64,000 nt of DNA from Nostoc edaphicum CCNP1411 (GCF_014023275.1 NZ_CP054698.1:4464001-4528000); one strand, 5' to 3'; numbered from the stretch's first letter, positions 9,985 to 19,556 are shown. Numbers and translations: made by a program. The notes: generated by a model not told the origin, from the letters alone.

Positions 9985-11700
9985 ATGCCTTACAGAATGG
10001 ATCGCCGCGCCTACGCCGAAACCTACGGCCCAACATTAGGCGATCGCATCCGACTTGCAGATACAGAATTATTTATAGAAGTTGAACAAGATTTCACCAC
10101 CTACGGCGACGAAGTAAAATTTGGCGGCGGAAAAGTCATCAGAGACGGAATGGGACAATCCCCCATTTCTAACGCCGATGGTGCTGTAGATTTAGTAATT
10201 ACCAATGCCTTAATTCTCGATTGGTGGGGTATTGTCAAAGCGGATATCGGCATTAAAGACGGCAAGATTTTCAAAATTGGTAAAGCCGGAAATCCTTATA
10301 TTCAAAATAATGTAGATATTATTATCGGCCCCGGAACTGAAGCCTTAGCCGGTGAAGGAATGATTCTCACTGCTGGCGGTATCGATGCCCATATTCATTT
10401 TATTTGTCCCCAACAAATTGAAGTTGCGATCGCTTCTGGAATTACCACCATGATTGGCGGCGGTACTGGCCCCGCCACAGGTACAAATGCCACTACCTGC
10501 ACTCCCGGCCCTTGGAATATTTACCGAATGCTGCAAGCGGCTGATGCTTTTCCTGTCAACTTAGGATTTATGGGCAAAGGTAATGCCAGTCAGCCCCAAG
10601 GACTTGTAGAGCAAGTAGATGCCGGTGCAATGGGGTTAAAGCTTCATGAAGACTGGGGAACTACACCCGCAGCAATTGATACCTGCCTCAGTGTTGCCGA
10701 TGAATATGATGTCCAAGTAGCGATTCATACTGATACCCTCAACGAAGCCGGATTTGTGGAAGATACGATCGCTGCTTTCAAGAATCGTACCATCCACACC
10801 TACCACACCGAAGGCGCAGGTGGCGGACACGCACCAGATATCATCAAAGTTTGCAGTCAAGCCAACGTTCTGCCATCTTCCACCAATCCCACACGTCCTT
10901 ACACCCTCAACACCTTAGATGAACACCTGGATATGTTGATGGTATGCCATCATCTTGATCCTGCGATCGCTGAAGATGTCGCTTTTGCCGAATCTCGCAT
11001 CCGTCGGGAAACCATTGCTGCTGAAGATATTTTGCACGACTTAGGCGCATTTAGCATGATTTCTTCTGACTCTCAGGCGATGGGAAGGGTAGGCGAAGTG
11101 ATAATTAGCACCTGGCAGACATCTCACAAAATGAAGGTGCAACGGGGAACTCTTAACCCACAAGGAACAGAGCAAAAAGCAGACAATTTTAGGGCAAAAA
11201 GATATGTTGCTAAGTATACAATTAACCCTGCGATCGCTCACGGAATTGCTGAATATGTGGGTTCAGTAGAAGAGGGAAAATTAGCAGATTTATGTTTGTG
11301 GCGATCGGCGTTTTTTGGCGTGAAACCAGAAATAGTGATTAAAGGCGGAATGATTGCATGGTCGCAAATGGGGGATGCTAACGCTAGTATTCCTACACCG
11401 CAACCAGTGTATATGCGGCCAATGTTTGGTAGTTTTGCAGGGGCGCGTCATGCCACATCATTAACTTTTGTTTCGCAAGTAGCTTTAGAGAAAGAAATTC
11501 CCAGCCAGCTAGGTTTACAAAAAGCAGCAGTTGCAGTTTCTGGGACACGCCAATTGAGTAAGCGGGATATGAAGCTGAATGATGCACTACCCCACATTGA
11601 AGTAGATCCAGAAACATATCAAGTCAGGGCAGATGGTGAGTTGCTGATTTGTGAACCTGCGACAGTTTTACCAATGGCACAGAGGTACTTTTTGTTTTAA
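9985..11700 (+). CDS. ureC: Urease subunit alpha (catalytic)
   Basis: The catalytic subunit carrying the bi-nickel centre, 571 residues from ATG 9985. AAAAAAGGA sits 9 bases upstream, and the preceding in-frame codons are only spacer repeat. Nickel ligands are visible as HIH (residues 136 and 138), the lysine to be carbamylated as K219 in GLKLHEDWG, a histidine in AIHTDTLNE, and the flap Cys-His as C321-H322 in MVCHHLDP. Length and motif order are normal, so the enzyme should be functional if accessory proteins are supplied in trans. It is followed 3 bases later by an unrelated Rpn-type gene. Confidence 0.98.
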   Translation: MPYRMDRRAYAETYGPTLGDRIRLADTELFIEVEQDFTTYGDEVKFGGGKVIRDGMGQSPISNADGAVDLVITNALILDWWGIVKADIGIKDGKIFKIGKAGNPYIQNNVDIIIGPGTEALAGEGMILTAGGIDAHIHFICPQQIEVAIASGITTMIGGGTGPATGTNATTCTPGPWNIYRMLQAADAFPVNLGFMGKGNASQPQGLVEQVDAGAMGLKLHEDWGTTPAAIDTCLSVADEYDVQVAIHTDTLNEAGFVEDTIAAFKNRTIHTYHTEGAGGGHAPDIIKVCSQANVLPSSTNPTRPYTLNTLDEHLDMLMVCHHLDPAIAEDVAFAESRIRRETIAAEDILHDLGAFSMISSDSQAMGRVGEVIISTWQTSHKMKVQRGTLNPQGTEQKADNFRAKRYVAKYTINPAIAHGIAEYVGSVEEGKLADLCLWRSAFFGVKPEIVIKGGMIAWSQMGDANASIPTPQPVYMRPMFGSFAGARHATSLTFVSQVALEKEIPSQLGLQKAAVAVSGTRQLSKRDMKLNDALPHIEVDPETYQVRADGELLICEPATVLPMAQRYFLF

Positions 11701-11703
11701 TTC

Positions 11704-12657
11704 ATGACCGAGCAACTTACTGATTACGATAGTCCTTGGAAAGAAGTTATTGAACTATATTTTCCCCGATTTCTAGAATTCTTTTTCACCCAAGCTTATG
11801 CCGAAATCGACTGGACGCGACCTTATGAATTTCTGGACACAGAACTGCAACAGCTAGAACCGAATGCAGAAATTGGGCGGCGTTTGGTTGATAAAGTCGC
11901 AAAAGTTTGGCTACTGGATGGAGAGGAAGCTTGGGTATTGGTTCATGTGGAAGTCCAAGGGCAATATGACAGCCAATTTGCCGAACGGATGTACACATAT
12001 AATTACCGCTTGTTTGACCGTCATAAAAAGCGAGTCATTAGTTTAGCAGTTTTAGCAGATGAACAAGCAAATTGGCGACCTTCTAGCTACAGCTATCAAC
12101 TGGGCGGATGTCGCGTCAGCTTAGAGTTTCCTGTGGCGAAACTGTTGGACTATGAGCAAGGGTGGGAAATCCTAGAGCAAACAACCAACCCCTTTGGTGT
12201 AATTGTGATGGCGCATCTCAAGACCAAGGCAACGCAACGAAATCCAGAAAATCGGCTACAGTGGAAACTAAGCCTAGTCAGACGCCTGTATGAACGGGGA
12301 TATAGCCGGGAAGATATTCGGGAGTTATTTCGGTTTATCGACTGGATAATGGTTTTGCCAAAAGAGTTGGCACTTAGTTTTAAAACAAAAGTGAGAAGTT
12401 ACGAGGAGGCAGATAGAATGCGGTACGTAACTAGTATTGAAAGGCTAGCAAAAGAAGAAGGAATTGTTGAAAATGCGAGAGAAAGCATCATTACAGTCCT
12501 AGAAACACGATTTGGAGAAGTGCCAAGCTCTATTGTCGAAGTTATCAATAAGATAGAAGAACCATCTGTGCTAAAAATGCTTCATAAAAGTGCGATCGCA
12601 ATTCCTTCCATAGCAGAATTTCAGCAAGTTTTAGATAGTCTTACCTCTGGGGAATGA
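11704..12657 (+). CDS. Rpn/PD-(D/E)XK-type protein (cyanobacterial DUF4351-like)
   Basis: The 317-residue product has the build of the recombination-promoting nuclease/putative transposase group. It begins SPWKEVIELYFPRFLEFFF, followed by TELQQLEPNAEIGRRLVDKV and AWVLVHVEVQGQYDSQFAERM. D-x(n)-E-x-Q is the PD-(D/E)XK nuclease core, here roughly residues 47-81. The C-terminal part is helical (ARESIITVLETRFGEVPSSI) and resembles the DUF4351 tail. Such genes occur in many copies in Nostoc genomes and often lie near mobile elements, as here. Nuclease activity is likely but unproven for this lineage. Confidence 0.8.
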   Translation: MTEQLTDYDSPWKEVIELYFPRFLEFFFTQAYAEIDWTRPYEFLDTELQQLEPNAEIGRRLVDKVAKVWLLDGEEAWVLVHVEVQGQYDSQFAERMYTYNYRLFDRHKKRVISLAVLADEQANWRPSSYSYQLGGCRVSLEFPVAKLLDYEQGWEILEQTTNPFGVIVMAHLKTKATQRNPENRLQWKLSLVRRLYERGYSREDIRELFRFIDWIMVLPKELALSFKTKVRSYEEADRMRYVTSIERLAKEEGIVENARESIITVLETRFGEVPSSIVEVINKIEEPSVLKMLHKSAIAIPSIAEFQQVLDSLTSGE

Positions 12658-12772
12658 GCATAGTGGCTGATTGCCAGATATCCATTGTTTTATTTGAAGG
12701 AATGGTGTCTTGTTTACTTGTTGCACACTCACTTTCATTAGCAAAATGTGGAAAAAAGTTTAAAATGCAAAA

Positions 12773-12820
12773 TTAGAAAATCTCTATGTTCTTTTCCGTT
12801 TGTAATTTACTTATTGGTAA
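12773..12820 (-). pseudogene. Severed C-terminal codons of the NACHT gene
   Basis: If the IS630 element and one TA copy are removed, the NACHT frame reads on from CTA (13958-13960) into this segment without a shift. It gives 15 codons, LPISKLQTEKNIEIF, then TAA at 12773-12775. This is the original 3' end of the NACHT gene, now stranded on the far side of the insertion. Seen directly by joining the two flanks. Confidence 0.85.
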
Positions 12821-12822
12821 TA

Positions 12823-12849
12823 TAGGAATCATATTTGATTTCTGAAAAA
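12823..12849 (+). repeat. Left terminal inverted repeat of the IS630 element
   Basis: 27 bases starting TAGGAATC and ending TTTCTGAAAAA. It matches the inverted right end at 25 of 27 positions and is preceded by the TA target copy. Confidence 0.93.
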
Positions 12850-12893
12850 AACTACGAGATAATACGGACAGAATATTTGTCTAATAGCTAACA

Positions 12894-13952
12894 ATGATAA
12901 ACCAGCATCTACAAGCCGCGATCGCAGAACTACAAGAATTTATAGATGATCGCCCAGATGCGCGTGAGGTGAGGAAAGCGTTGGCAGTCAAATTGGTTTA
13001 TCAAGGCTACAAGTATGAGGAAATTCAAACAATTTTAGATGTGTCACTGGGTTCGATAACAAGCTGGAAGCAAGCTTATGAGGAAGATGGAATTTCGGGA
13101 CTGCGCCTGAACCACAAGGGAAAAAAAAGTTACTTAACTGCTCAACAACGAGAAGAAGTTTTAAGTTGGTTGCAAACAAAAGAATGTTGGGAACTTGGTG
13201 AACTCGAATATAAATTGGCTTTTGAATATGATGTAACTTATGAGTCAAAGCGGAGCTATTATGACTTATTTGATGCGGCAGGAATTAGTTGGAAGAAAAC
13301 TACTTCTTTAAATCCAAAAGCTGACGAGGACGCTGTTGCTGCAAAAAAAAAAGAGATTGAAACACTATTGGCAAGGCATCGGCAGGAAATTGAAGAAGGA
13401 AAGTTGAGAGTATTGCTGCTTGATGAGTGTCATTTAATGTGGGGAGATTTAAGTGGGTATGTCTGGGGAAAAACTGACCAAGAAATAGCAGTGAGAGTTG
13501 TTAATATACGAGACAAACAGACATACTACGGGGCAGTTGACTATCTGGAGGGAAGCTTACTACTAAAAGCGTATAACGCAGGTAACTCAGAAAATACAAT
13601 TGATTATCTACGTTATTTATTAGATCAGTCCCCCAATCAAAGATTACTTCTTTTTTGGGATGGTGCTTCTTACCATCGTTCACATCTGGTTCAAAACTTT
13701 TTAGGCGAGGTAAACCAAGATTTGTCTCAAGAGGAGTGGAAAATTCACTGCGTCCGCTTTGCTCCTAATTGCCCGTCACAAAATCCAATTGAGGATATTT
13801 GGTTACAAGCTAAAACCTGGGTGCGGCGTTTCTGTGCCTTGATTCCTTCGTTCTCACATCTCAAATGGATGTTTGAGTGGTTTATCCGGCACACTACCTT
13901 TGATTTTGCGACTCTTCAAATGTACGGAGCTTTTTCAGAAATCAAATATTAG
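12894..13952 (+). CDS. IS630 family transposase
   Basis: A 352-residue DDE transposase. The N-terminal helix-turn-helix region (about 20-60, including GYKYEEIQTILDVSLGSITS) binds the ends. The catalytic triad is visible as the Asp in LLLDECH (about 178), the Asp in LLFWDGASYH (about 255) and the Glu in NPIEDIW (about 301). The frame is uninterrupted, so the element may be active. The last residues, FSEIKY, are encoded within the right terminal repeat. Confidence 0.95.
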   Translation: MINQHLQAAIAELQEFIDDRPDAREVRKALAVKLVYQGYKYEEIQTILDVSLGSITSWKQAYEEDGISGLRLNHKGKKSYLTAQQREEVLSWLQTKECWELGELEYKLAFEYDVTYESKRSYYDLFDAAGISWKKTTSLNPKADEDAVAAKKKEIETLLARHRQEIEEGKLRVLLLDECHLMWGDLSGYVWGKTDQEIAVRVVNIRDKQTYYGAVDYLEGSLLLKAYNAGNSENTIDYLRYLLDQSPNQRLLLFWDGASYHRSHLVQNFLGEVNQDLSQEEWKIHCVRFAPNCPSQNPIEDIWLQAKTWVRRFCALIPSFSHLKWMFEWFIRHTTFDFATLQMYGAFSEIKY

Positions 13953-13957
13953 TCCTA
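13931..13957 (-). repeat. Right terminal inverted repeat of the IS630 element
   Basis: Read inward on the minus strand it starts TAGGACTA and ends TTTCTGAAAAA, pairing with the left end. Its first three bases are the TAG that now terminates the NACHT gene, and it also encodes the last transposase codons on the plus strand. Confidence 0.93.
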
Positions 13958-16393
13958 TAGCAAGTTATGCTCAATTTCTTGTCTAAGTTTCTCACTAATA
14001 TTACAATCGCTGTCTAAGCAGTTTACCAGGAGTTTGTTACTATTATAATACTGATTTAGTAGTTTAGCTTGTCTATAACTGAACTGCCAGTTATGACCAA
14101 TATTACGATGTTCAATCATCAAAGCTATTAACTGCTCAGTCCAAGCTTGGCTATTTTCCTGCCACCATTCTCCAAATCCTTCTAATTTTTCAAATAGGTA
14201 TTCCCATTCTGGTATTGCCTGATTGAGTTTATCTCGTAGCAACTGCAATGCAGTCTTAAAATCTGATTGAAAAGAAGAAGATAAATCAATAGCCTTTCCA
14301 AGAAAATCGTCAATATCAGCTAGCTTACAACAAGTATAATCCCGATCAAGAAACGCTTGTACACGGGATGATTTATCAATAGTTTCATCATGAATATCAG
14401 TAGCATCAAGACGTTGAGAAAAAGCATTAGCTAGGTCATCACTTAGAACAAGACTATTTGTGAGAACCTCATTGAGTAACCAATCTACCTCTATATCATC
14501 TAAAGTATCTTCTGAATCCCATCCAAGAGCATTATCTAAATCATATAAAGTATTTCCTGAATCCCCTTCAAGAGTATTATCTAATTTATTTTGTTCACTA
14601 TTTAAGATCATTTCAAAATATAATGCTCTTATAGCTGCTGGCTTGTAAAAATATTCAAACGAACTAGATTTATGAGCAAGCCATTCTAAAAAATGTTGTA
14701 ATTTTTCATCGGAAGCGGCTAATTTATCAACTTCTCGCTTCATTAACAATACTAAATTATCTGCTTTTTCCATAACTCCAACGGTTAGTAAAAACACCTC
14801 TTGCCAGCGTTTTTCATTGATATGTTTTACTAAATTTTCATACGCTAAAGTAGATACAATTTTTCTAGCGCAGAAATACTCTTGAAAAGTCAGATGCGAA
14901 AAAGAATAAATTCCTTTTGATCTTTCCACCAGTAAACCATGTTGGGCTTCAATAGATTTCAAAACAGCTTCGCTATCAAGTTTCAAAACCTCTGGTTCTA
15001 AATTAAAAGATTGTAAATTACTGATAAACTTGACGATATATGCCTCTACAGTTTTTTGTTTAAAGAAATAGTCTTTCTGCTCAAAGGTAGTAAAAGCAAT
15101 TTCGCTGAGTAAATCTTCTTTACAGTCCAACGATAAATTTTGATAAATTTGATTGCGCTCAATATTACGTTTAGCATCCCATTTCTTAAGCAATATATCC
15201 AAACCTTCTTTATAAAGTTCTGAACGGTTCGCTGGAAAATCTTCGTTTTCCTCAAATATCAAACACAGTAAGGTCAGCAATAGTGGATTAGTTGCCAGAT
15301 CAAAAATCCGTTTGTTTGCTTGTAGTTTTTCAATAAATATTTCAGCTTTCACTTGACAGTTTAAGCTGAACCAGTTGTGAGCAAAAATAGCAATCTGTTC
15401 TTTGTCAAAATCTGCCACTTCTACTTCAGTAAACGGTTCAAAGGTGTATTCTTTGGCAGCTATCCGACAGGTTATAACAAATTGATTGGTGTGGAACTGT
15501 TCGGAAATATTCCGAGTTTGCCATAAAATACGCTTTGTATCTTCTTCTCTAACTTCATCAAGACCATCCAGTAAAACCAAAACTTTACCCTGTCTCAACA
15601 GCTGCTCAGTTTTCACGCTGCTATTTTGGATACCACAGATAAATAATTGTTGAGTAATGTACTGGAGAATATCTAGCTGTTTAGGGTCTTGTGCAAAGTC
15701 TTTGAGGATGATGAATACGGGAACTCGGTTTGTCAAAAACTGCCCTTCGATACAGTGCATCGCCAAATACTTCAAAAATGTAGTCTTTCCTGCGCCCGGT
15801 TTACCTAAAACCATTAGTTTATTGTGATGCTGCACTGCTTTTAGCCCTGGCACGCGCTTCTCACTGGGTTCATGAAGTCCAAAATGATCAAAGTCTTCCC
15901 GATCAAACTTTTGCAGCAGTTGCCCAATTTTCACTCGCCTGCGTTTTGTGGTTTTCTCCAGAATGTTGACGTTAGTATAGATGCCTCGCTCTCCAGTTAA
16001 CTCAATAGGCTGATCCATATCCAGCACACGCATCGTTCCACACTTTTCTTTGATGCTGGGTTTAATCTTTTCCCGGATTTCTTGAACTAGAGCATCAATA
16101 TCATCCTCTGCAATGTCAGCAGTTGAGCCACCAGAAGGTTTCTGCTGGGAATATCGCTTTTCAAGATACTCTCGCAAGCGGCTTTCTTTCACAGGCCCAC
16201 TGCCGCAAATACTGAACTTTTTGTAAACCCCCGTTAGAAAACTGTTGAGATTGCTGTTAGAGATGTTAAACGCTTGTGTAACTTGAACTCGACTCTTGCC
16301 ACTACTGAAGATTTCTAAAAAGACTGCCTTTTCTCGGTTTGACAATTCGCTGTATTGCTCTAGTTGTGTTAGGAAGTCTCTTGGTAACGACAT
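13955..16393 (-). CDS. HTH-NACHT NTPase, 3' end truncated by IS630
   Basis: A STAND-type NTPase of 812 residues. Residues 10-80 form a helix-turn-helix-like domain (KSRVQVTQAFNISNSNLNSF) common at the N-terminus of cyanobacterial NACHT proteins. The NACHT core shows Walker A GKPGAGKTT (197-205), Walker B VLLDGLDE (273-280), sensor TCR (308-310) and the SHLTFQEYFCA motif near 505. The C-terminal 220 residues hold an acidic region with related words (LDNTLEGDSGNTLYDLDNAL) and helical repeats. Bacterial NACHT proteins include characterised anti-phage sensors; this lineage is untested. The stop codon is the first triplet of the IS630 inverted repeat, so 15 native C-terminal residues are lost. A set of 10-bp repeats lies 67-107 bases upstream. 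Confidence 0.92.
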   Translation of the reverse strand: MSLPRDFLTQLEQYSELSNREKAVFLEIFSSGKSRVQVTQAFNISNSNLNSFLTGVYKKFSICGSGPVKESRLREYLEKRYSQQKPSGGSTADIAEDDIDALVQEIREKIKPSIKEKCGTMRVLDMDQPIELTGERGIYTNVNILEKTTKRRRVKIGQLLQKFDREDFDHFGLHEPSEKRVPGLKAVQHHNKLMVLGKPGAGKTTFLKYLAMHCIEGQFLTNRVPVFIILKDFAQDPKQLDILQYITQQLFICGIQNSSVKTEQLLRQGKVLVLLDGLDEVREEDTKRILWQTRNISEQFHTNQFVITCRIAAKEYTFEPFTEVEVADFDKEQIAIFAHNWFSLNCQVKAEIFIEKLQANKRIFDLATNPLLLTLLCLIFEENEDFPANRSELYKEGLDILLKKWDAKRNIERNQIYQNLSLDCKEDLLSEIAFTTFEQKDYFFKQKTVEAYIVKFISNLQSFNLEPEVLKLDSEAVLKSIEAQHGLLVERSKGIYSFSHLTFQEYFCARKIVSTLAYENLVKHINEKRWQEVFLLTVGVMEKADNLVLLMKREVDKLAASDEKLQHFLEWLAHKSSSFEYFYKPAAIRALYFEMILNSEQNKLDNTLEGDSGNTLYDLDNALGWDSEDTLDDIEVDWLLNEVLTNSLVLSDDLANAFSQRLDATDIHDETIDKSSRVQAFLDRDYTCCKLADIDDFLGKAIDLSSSFQSDFKTALQLLRDKLNQAIPEWEYLFEKLEGFGEWWQENSQAWTEQLIALMIEHRNIGHNWQFSYRQAKLLNQYYNSNKLLVNCLDSDCNISEKLRQEIEHNLL

Positions 16394-16460
16394 ATACCTA
16401 GTGTGAAATCGCCTTAAAGTTCAGTCTAGCTTGCGTTTGCAGAAATTGGCGGCTAATCAA

Positions 16461-16500
16461 GATATGTCAAGACAAGTCAATGTAAGTCACTACAAGTCAA
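16461..16500 (-). promoter_or_regulatory. Four 10-bp direct repeats upstream of the NACHT gene
   Basis: Four head-to-tail copies of a 10-base unit, approximately TACAAGTCAA: ATGTCAA, CAAGTCAA, TAAGTCAC and CAAGTCAA, each at the same phase. The exact 10-base period equals one helical turn, so a repeated operator bound from one DNA face is plausible. The array lies 67-107 bases before the NACHT start. The binding factor is unknown; the NACHT protein's own HTH is a candidate by inference only. Confidence 0.5.
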
Positions 16501-16856
16501 ATAAATAACTACAAAACAAAATTGCGACATTGAACTCAGTCAAGCAGCTGAGGCGATCGCAATGTTAGAAATATTAATTACTCTGATTCTCAAGAAATCT
16601 ATTGAAGTTATCCTAGTGCTATTGCTGAAAAAAATCTGGGCATGGCTGCTGAGGGATGAAAGCTTTCAATGTCTCAACCACTTTCTGAAAATGCAGATTC
16701 TTATACTCTATCTTGATTGCATTTTGCTCAAAACATCTCTAAAGTCTCTGCCTGAGCCAACAAAAGAGAACGATTCACACACATATAGCTAGACAAATTG
16801 TTACAAATACAGCTAGTCTTACAAAAATTTACTTTTACCCCGTACCTTGCATCTAT

Positions 16857-17996
16857 ATGACTTCACAATCTTCTCGCTCTGACAAAATTCTGGTTGTTGA
16901 TGACTCTCCTGATAACGTGTTTTTGATCAAAACTATTTTGGAGGAAGAAGGTTACACAGTTAGCACCGCAGAAAATGGAATTTCAGCCTTGGCAGAATTG
17001 AAAGCTTCTCCTTGTGACTTGGTTTTACTGGATCTGATGATGCCAGGTATGGATGGATACGAAGTCACCAAGCATATTCGCGGTGAGATGAAATTGCCGC
17101 AATATATCCCCATATTGCTGATCACTGCCCACGATACGCCCAACGTCGCCCACGGTTTAGACTTGGGTGCTGATGATTTTATCCGCAAACCTGTAACAGT
17201 AGATGAATTGCTGGCACGAGTGCGATCGCTCCTGCGTTTGAAGCATAGTATGGATGAACGTGATGAAATTGCCCGTCAGCGAGAAGATTTTGTCTCCCGC
17301 CTCACCCATGACTTACGCACTCCCTTGGTAGCTGCCGATCGCATGTTGATGCTATTTCAGCAAGGTGCTTTGGGAACATTATCAACGCAAATGCAGGAAG
17401 TAATCGCCATCATGGCCCGTAGTAATATCAACCTGCTTACTATGGTCAATACCTTATTGGAAGTTTATCGCTTTGAAGCAGGTCGCAAAAGTTTGGCATT
17501 TCAACCAGTTAATCTGAGACAACTGCTAGAAGAAGTGATGGGAGAATTGTCACCTCTAGCCCAAGACAAAGCATTGTCCCTAAATTTGGACTTTACTGAA
17601 GAGTCAAATACAGTGATGGGCGATCGCTTGGAACTGCATCGTCTATTCACCAATCTCATAGGCAATGCAATCAAATTTACCAACTCTGGATCTATTACTA
17701 TTCGTTTTACTTCTCAACGCCAGTTCGACAACAGTAGTCAATCTCAGTTATCTGGAAAATCCAATTCTGGTGACTATATTAGAATTGAGATAGCGGATAC
17801 TGGCCCAGGTATTCCCCCTGAAGAACAAGCCACTATCTTTGAACGATTTCGCCAAGGCAGCCACAAAACTTCTGGTAGTGGCTTAGGATTGTACCTTGCT
17901 CGTCGAATTGTCGAGGCACATCAAGGCATAATTTTACTTAATTCTGAGTTGGGCAAAGGTAGTGTATTTATTGTGCTTCTACCCAGCAAAACATGA
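16857..17996 (+). CDS. Receiver-histidine kinase fusion (hybrid signalling protein)
   Basis: A soluble two-component protein of 379 residues with no membrane segment. Residues 10-125 are a receiver domain: DD near 15-16, phosphoacceptor D59 in LVLLDLMMPGMDG, and lysine K111 in FIRKP. Residues 143-210 are HisKA with H151 in RLTHDLRTPL. Residues 255-379 are the HATPase: N box NLIGNAIKF, G1 DTGPGIPPEE, G2 GSGLGLYLARRI. The N-terminal receiver means the kinase is itself controlled by phosphorylation from another kinase. Input signal and output partner are unknown; no response regulator gene is adjacent. Confidence 0.93.
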   Translation: MTSQSSRSDKILVVDDSPDNVFLIKTILEEEGYTVSTAENGISALAELKASPCDLVLLDLMMPGMDGYEVTKHIRGEMKLPQYIPILLITAHDTPNVAHGLDLGADDFIRKPVTVDELLARVRSLLRLKHSMDERDEIARQREDFVSRLTHDLRTPLVAADRMLMLFQQGALGTLSTQMQEVIAIMARSNINLLTMVNTLLEVYRFEAGRKSLAFQPVNLRQLLEEVMGELSPLAQDKALSLNLDFTEESNTVMGDRLELHRLFTNLIGNAIKFTNSGSITIRFTSQRQFDNSSQSQLSGKSNSGDYIRIEIADTGPGIPPEEQATIFERFRQGSHKTSGSGLGLYLARRIVEAHQGIILLNSELGKGSVFIVLLPSKT

Positions 17997-18007
17997 AAAA
18001 ATTAGTA

Positions 18008-18061
18008 ATTATAAATTATGAATTATAAAGTTATTTATCCTGATAATTCATAATTTATAAT
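18008..18061. repeat. 18-bp perfect AT-rich inverted repeat
   Basis: ATTATAAATTATGAATTA (18008-18025) is repeated inverted at 18044-18061 around an 18-base loop. It begins 11 bases after the kinase stop codon. It may act as a bidirectional terminator or be a dispersed Nostoc palindrome. Confidence 0.7.
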
Positions 18062-18173
18062 CTGACTAGTTTTTAATTTTGGCTAAATATTCCAATTAGA
18101 AAATAGAACAATAAAAGATGTGCTTATCTAGCAGCACTAACATTAAACAAACAGTTTTTTATCGGACAAATAA

Positions 18174-19556
18174 ATGATTACCACTGAATTATCTAACGTT
18201 GGTGAAATTATCCAGAATCAGCGAGAATTTTTTAAAACTGGCAAAACTAAAGATGTCACTTTTCGCATTGAGCAACTTAAAACTCTCAAGCAAGCAATCA
18301 TTGAGCATGAACAAGCAATAGTTGAGGCATTACAAGCGGATTTACATAAACCAGAAGTGGAGACTTATATTACAGAAATCAGTGTAGTTAAGGAAATTGA
18401 TTATGTTATAAAACATCTTCAAAACTGGAGTAAGCCAAAAAAAGCATCTGTTTCTTGGGACTTTTTTTCCTACTCAGCGAGAATTTATCCAGAACCGTTA
18501 GGAGTTGTCTTAATTATTGGCCCTTGGAACTATCCATTTCAGTTAATTATCTCACCATTAATAGGTGCGATCGCAGCCGGTAATTGTGCAATTCTCAAAC
18601 CTTCAGAAATTGCTTCTCATACGTCTGATATTGTTGCTAAGATTATTGCCAAACATTTTGACCCTGCTTATATTGCCGTGGTTGAAGGAGGCGTGGAAGC
18701 AAGTCAAAAACTACTTGCAGAAAAGTTTGACCATATCTTTTTTACTGGTGGCACAGCCGTCGGTAAAATCATTATGGCAGCAGCGGCAAAACATCTCACA
18801 CCAGTGACTTTAGAATTGGGTGGCAAAAGTCCTTGCATTGTAGATACTGACATTAATCTTGAACACACTGTCAGACGAATTACTTGGGGCAAATTTATTA
18901 ATTCTGGACAAACTTGTATTGCCCCTGACTATCTTTTAGTTAATAAAAAAATCAAAAAAGATTTAATAGATGGTCTGGCAAAATCTTTAAAAGAATTTTA
19001 TGGCGATAATCCTATAGACAGTCCTGATTATGCTAGGATTATCAGCCAAAAACACTTTGAGAGATTGGTTAATTTTCTCAAAGATGGTGAAGTTATCATC
19101 GGTGGAGAAAATCAACCTTCAGAGCGTTATATCGCCCCCACAGTGATTGATCATGTCTCTTTGGAAGATCCTGTAATGCAGGAAGAAATTTTTGGCCCTA
19201 TTCTACCCATCATTGAATATACTGACATTGCAGAAGCGATCGCCTTGATTAACTCTAGACCCAAGCCCTTGGCGTTATACTTATTTTCTCAAGACAAAAA
19301 CCTGCAAAAGCGAGTTTTGCAGGAAACTTCCTCTGGTGGAGTCTGTATTAACGACACAGTGATGCAGGTTGGTGTCTCGTCTTTACCATTTGGTGGGGTG
19401 GGAGATAGCGGTATTGGCAACTATCACGGCAAAGCTAGCTTTGACACCTTTTCCCATAAGAAAAGTGTATTGCAAAACTCCTTCTGGCTAGATTTAAAAT
19501 GGCGATACGCTCCCTATCAGGGCAAATTGCCAATAATCAAGAAACTTTTGGGTTAA
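18174..19556 (+). CDS. Aldehyde dehydrogenase (fatty-aldehyde/apocarotenal type)
   Basis: An NAD(P)-dependent enzyme oxidising aldehydes to acids, 460 residues. The active-site pair is visible: Glu214 in TLELGGKSP and Cys248 in SGQTCIAPDY. The cofactor glycines are in FTGGTAVGK (about 190-198). The length and the hydrophobic/basic C-terminal tail (FWLDLKWRYAPYQGKLP) place it with the cyanobacterial fatty-aldehyde/apocarotenal dehydrogenases, related to Synechocystis Slr0091. The ATG at 18174 has only a weak ribosome site. Monocistronic by position. Confidence 0.92.
   Translation: MITTELSNVGEIIQNQREFFKTGKTKDVTFRIEQLKTLKQAIIEHEQAIVEALQADLHKPEVETYITEISVVKEIDYVIKHLQNWSKPKKASVSWDFFSYSARIYPEPLGVVLIIGPWNYPFQLIISPLIGAIAAGNCAILKPSEIASHTSDIVAKIIAKHFDPAYIAVVEGGVEASQKLLAEKFDHIFFTGGTAVGKIIMAAAAKHLTPVTLELGGKSPCIVDTDINLEHTVRRITWGKFINSGQTCIAPDYLLVNKKIKKDLIDGLAKSLKEFYGDNPIDSPDYARIISQKHFERLVNFLKDGEVIIGGENQPSERYIAPTVIDHVSLEDPVMQEEIFGPILPIIEYTDIAEAIALINSRPKPLALYLFSQDKNLQKRVLQETSSGGVCINDTVMQVGVSSLPFGGVGDSGIGNYHGKASFDTFSHKKSVLQNSFWLDLKWRYAPYQGKLPIIKKLLG

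Larger units (their letters stand above)
12823..13957 (+). mobile_element. IS630-family insertion sequence, complete
   Basis: A 1135-bp element bounded by imperfect terminal inverted repeats, 12823-12849 and 13931-13957, 27 bases each with two mismatches (TAGGAATCATATTTGATTTC on the left, TAGGACTAATATTTGATTTC on the right end read inward). It is flanked by TA at 12821-12822 and 13958-13959, the target duplication expected for IS630/Tc1-mariner. It contains one full-length transposase gene whose last codons run into the right repeat. It lies in the 3' end of the NACHT gene and supplies its present stop codon. Confidence 0.93.

Noticed and set aside
16562..16792. A 76-codon frame with a hydrophobic Leu/Ile-rich start
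   Set aside because: It has no ribosome site, no recognisable family and a composition that AT-rich spacer readily produces; kept out of the gene list.
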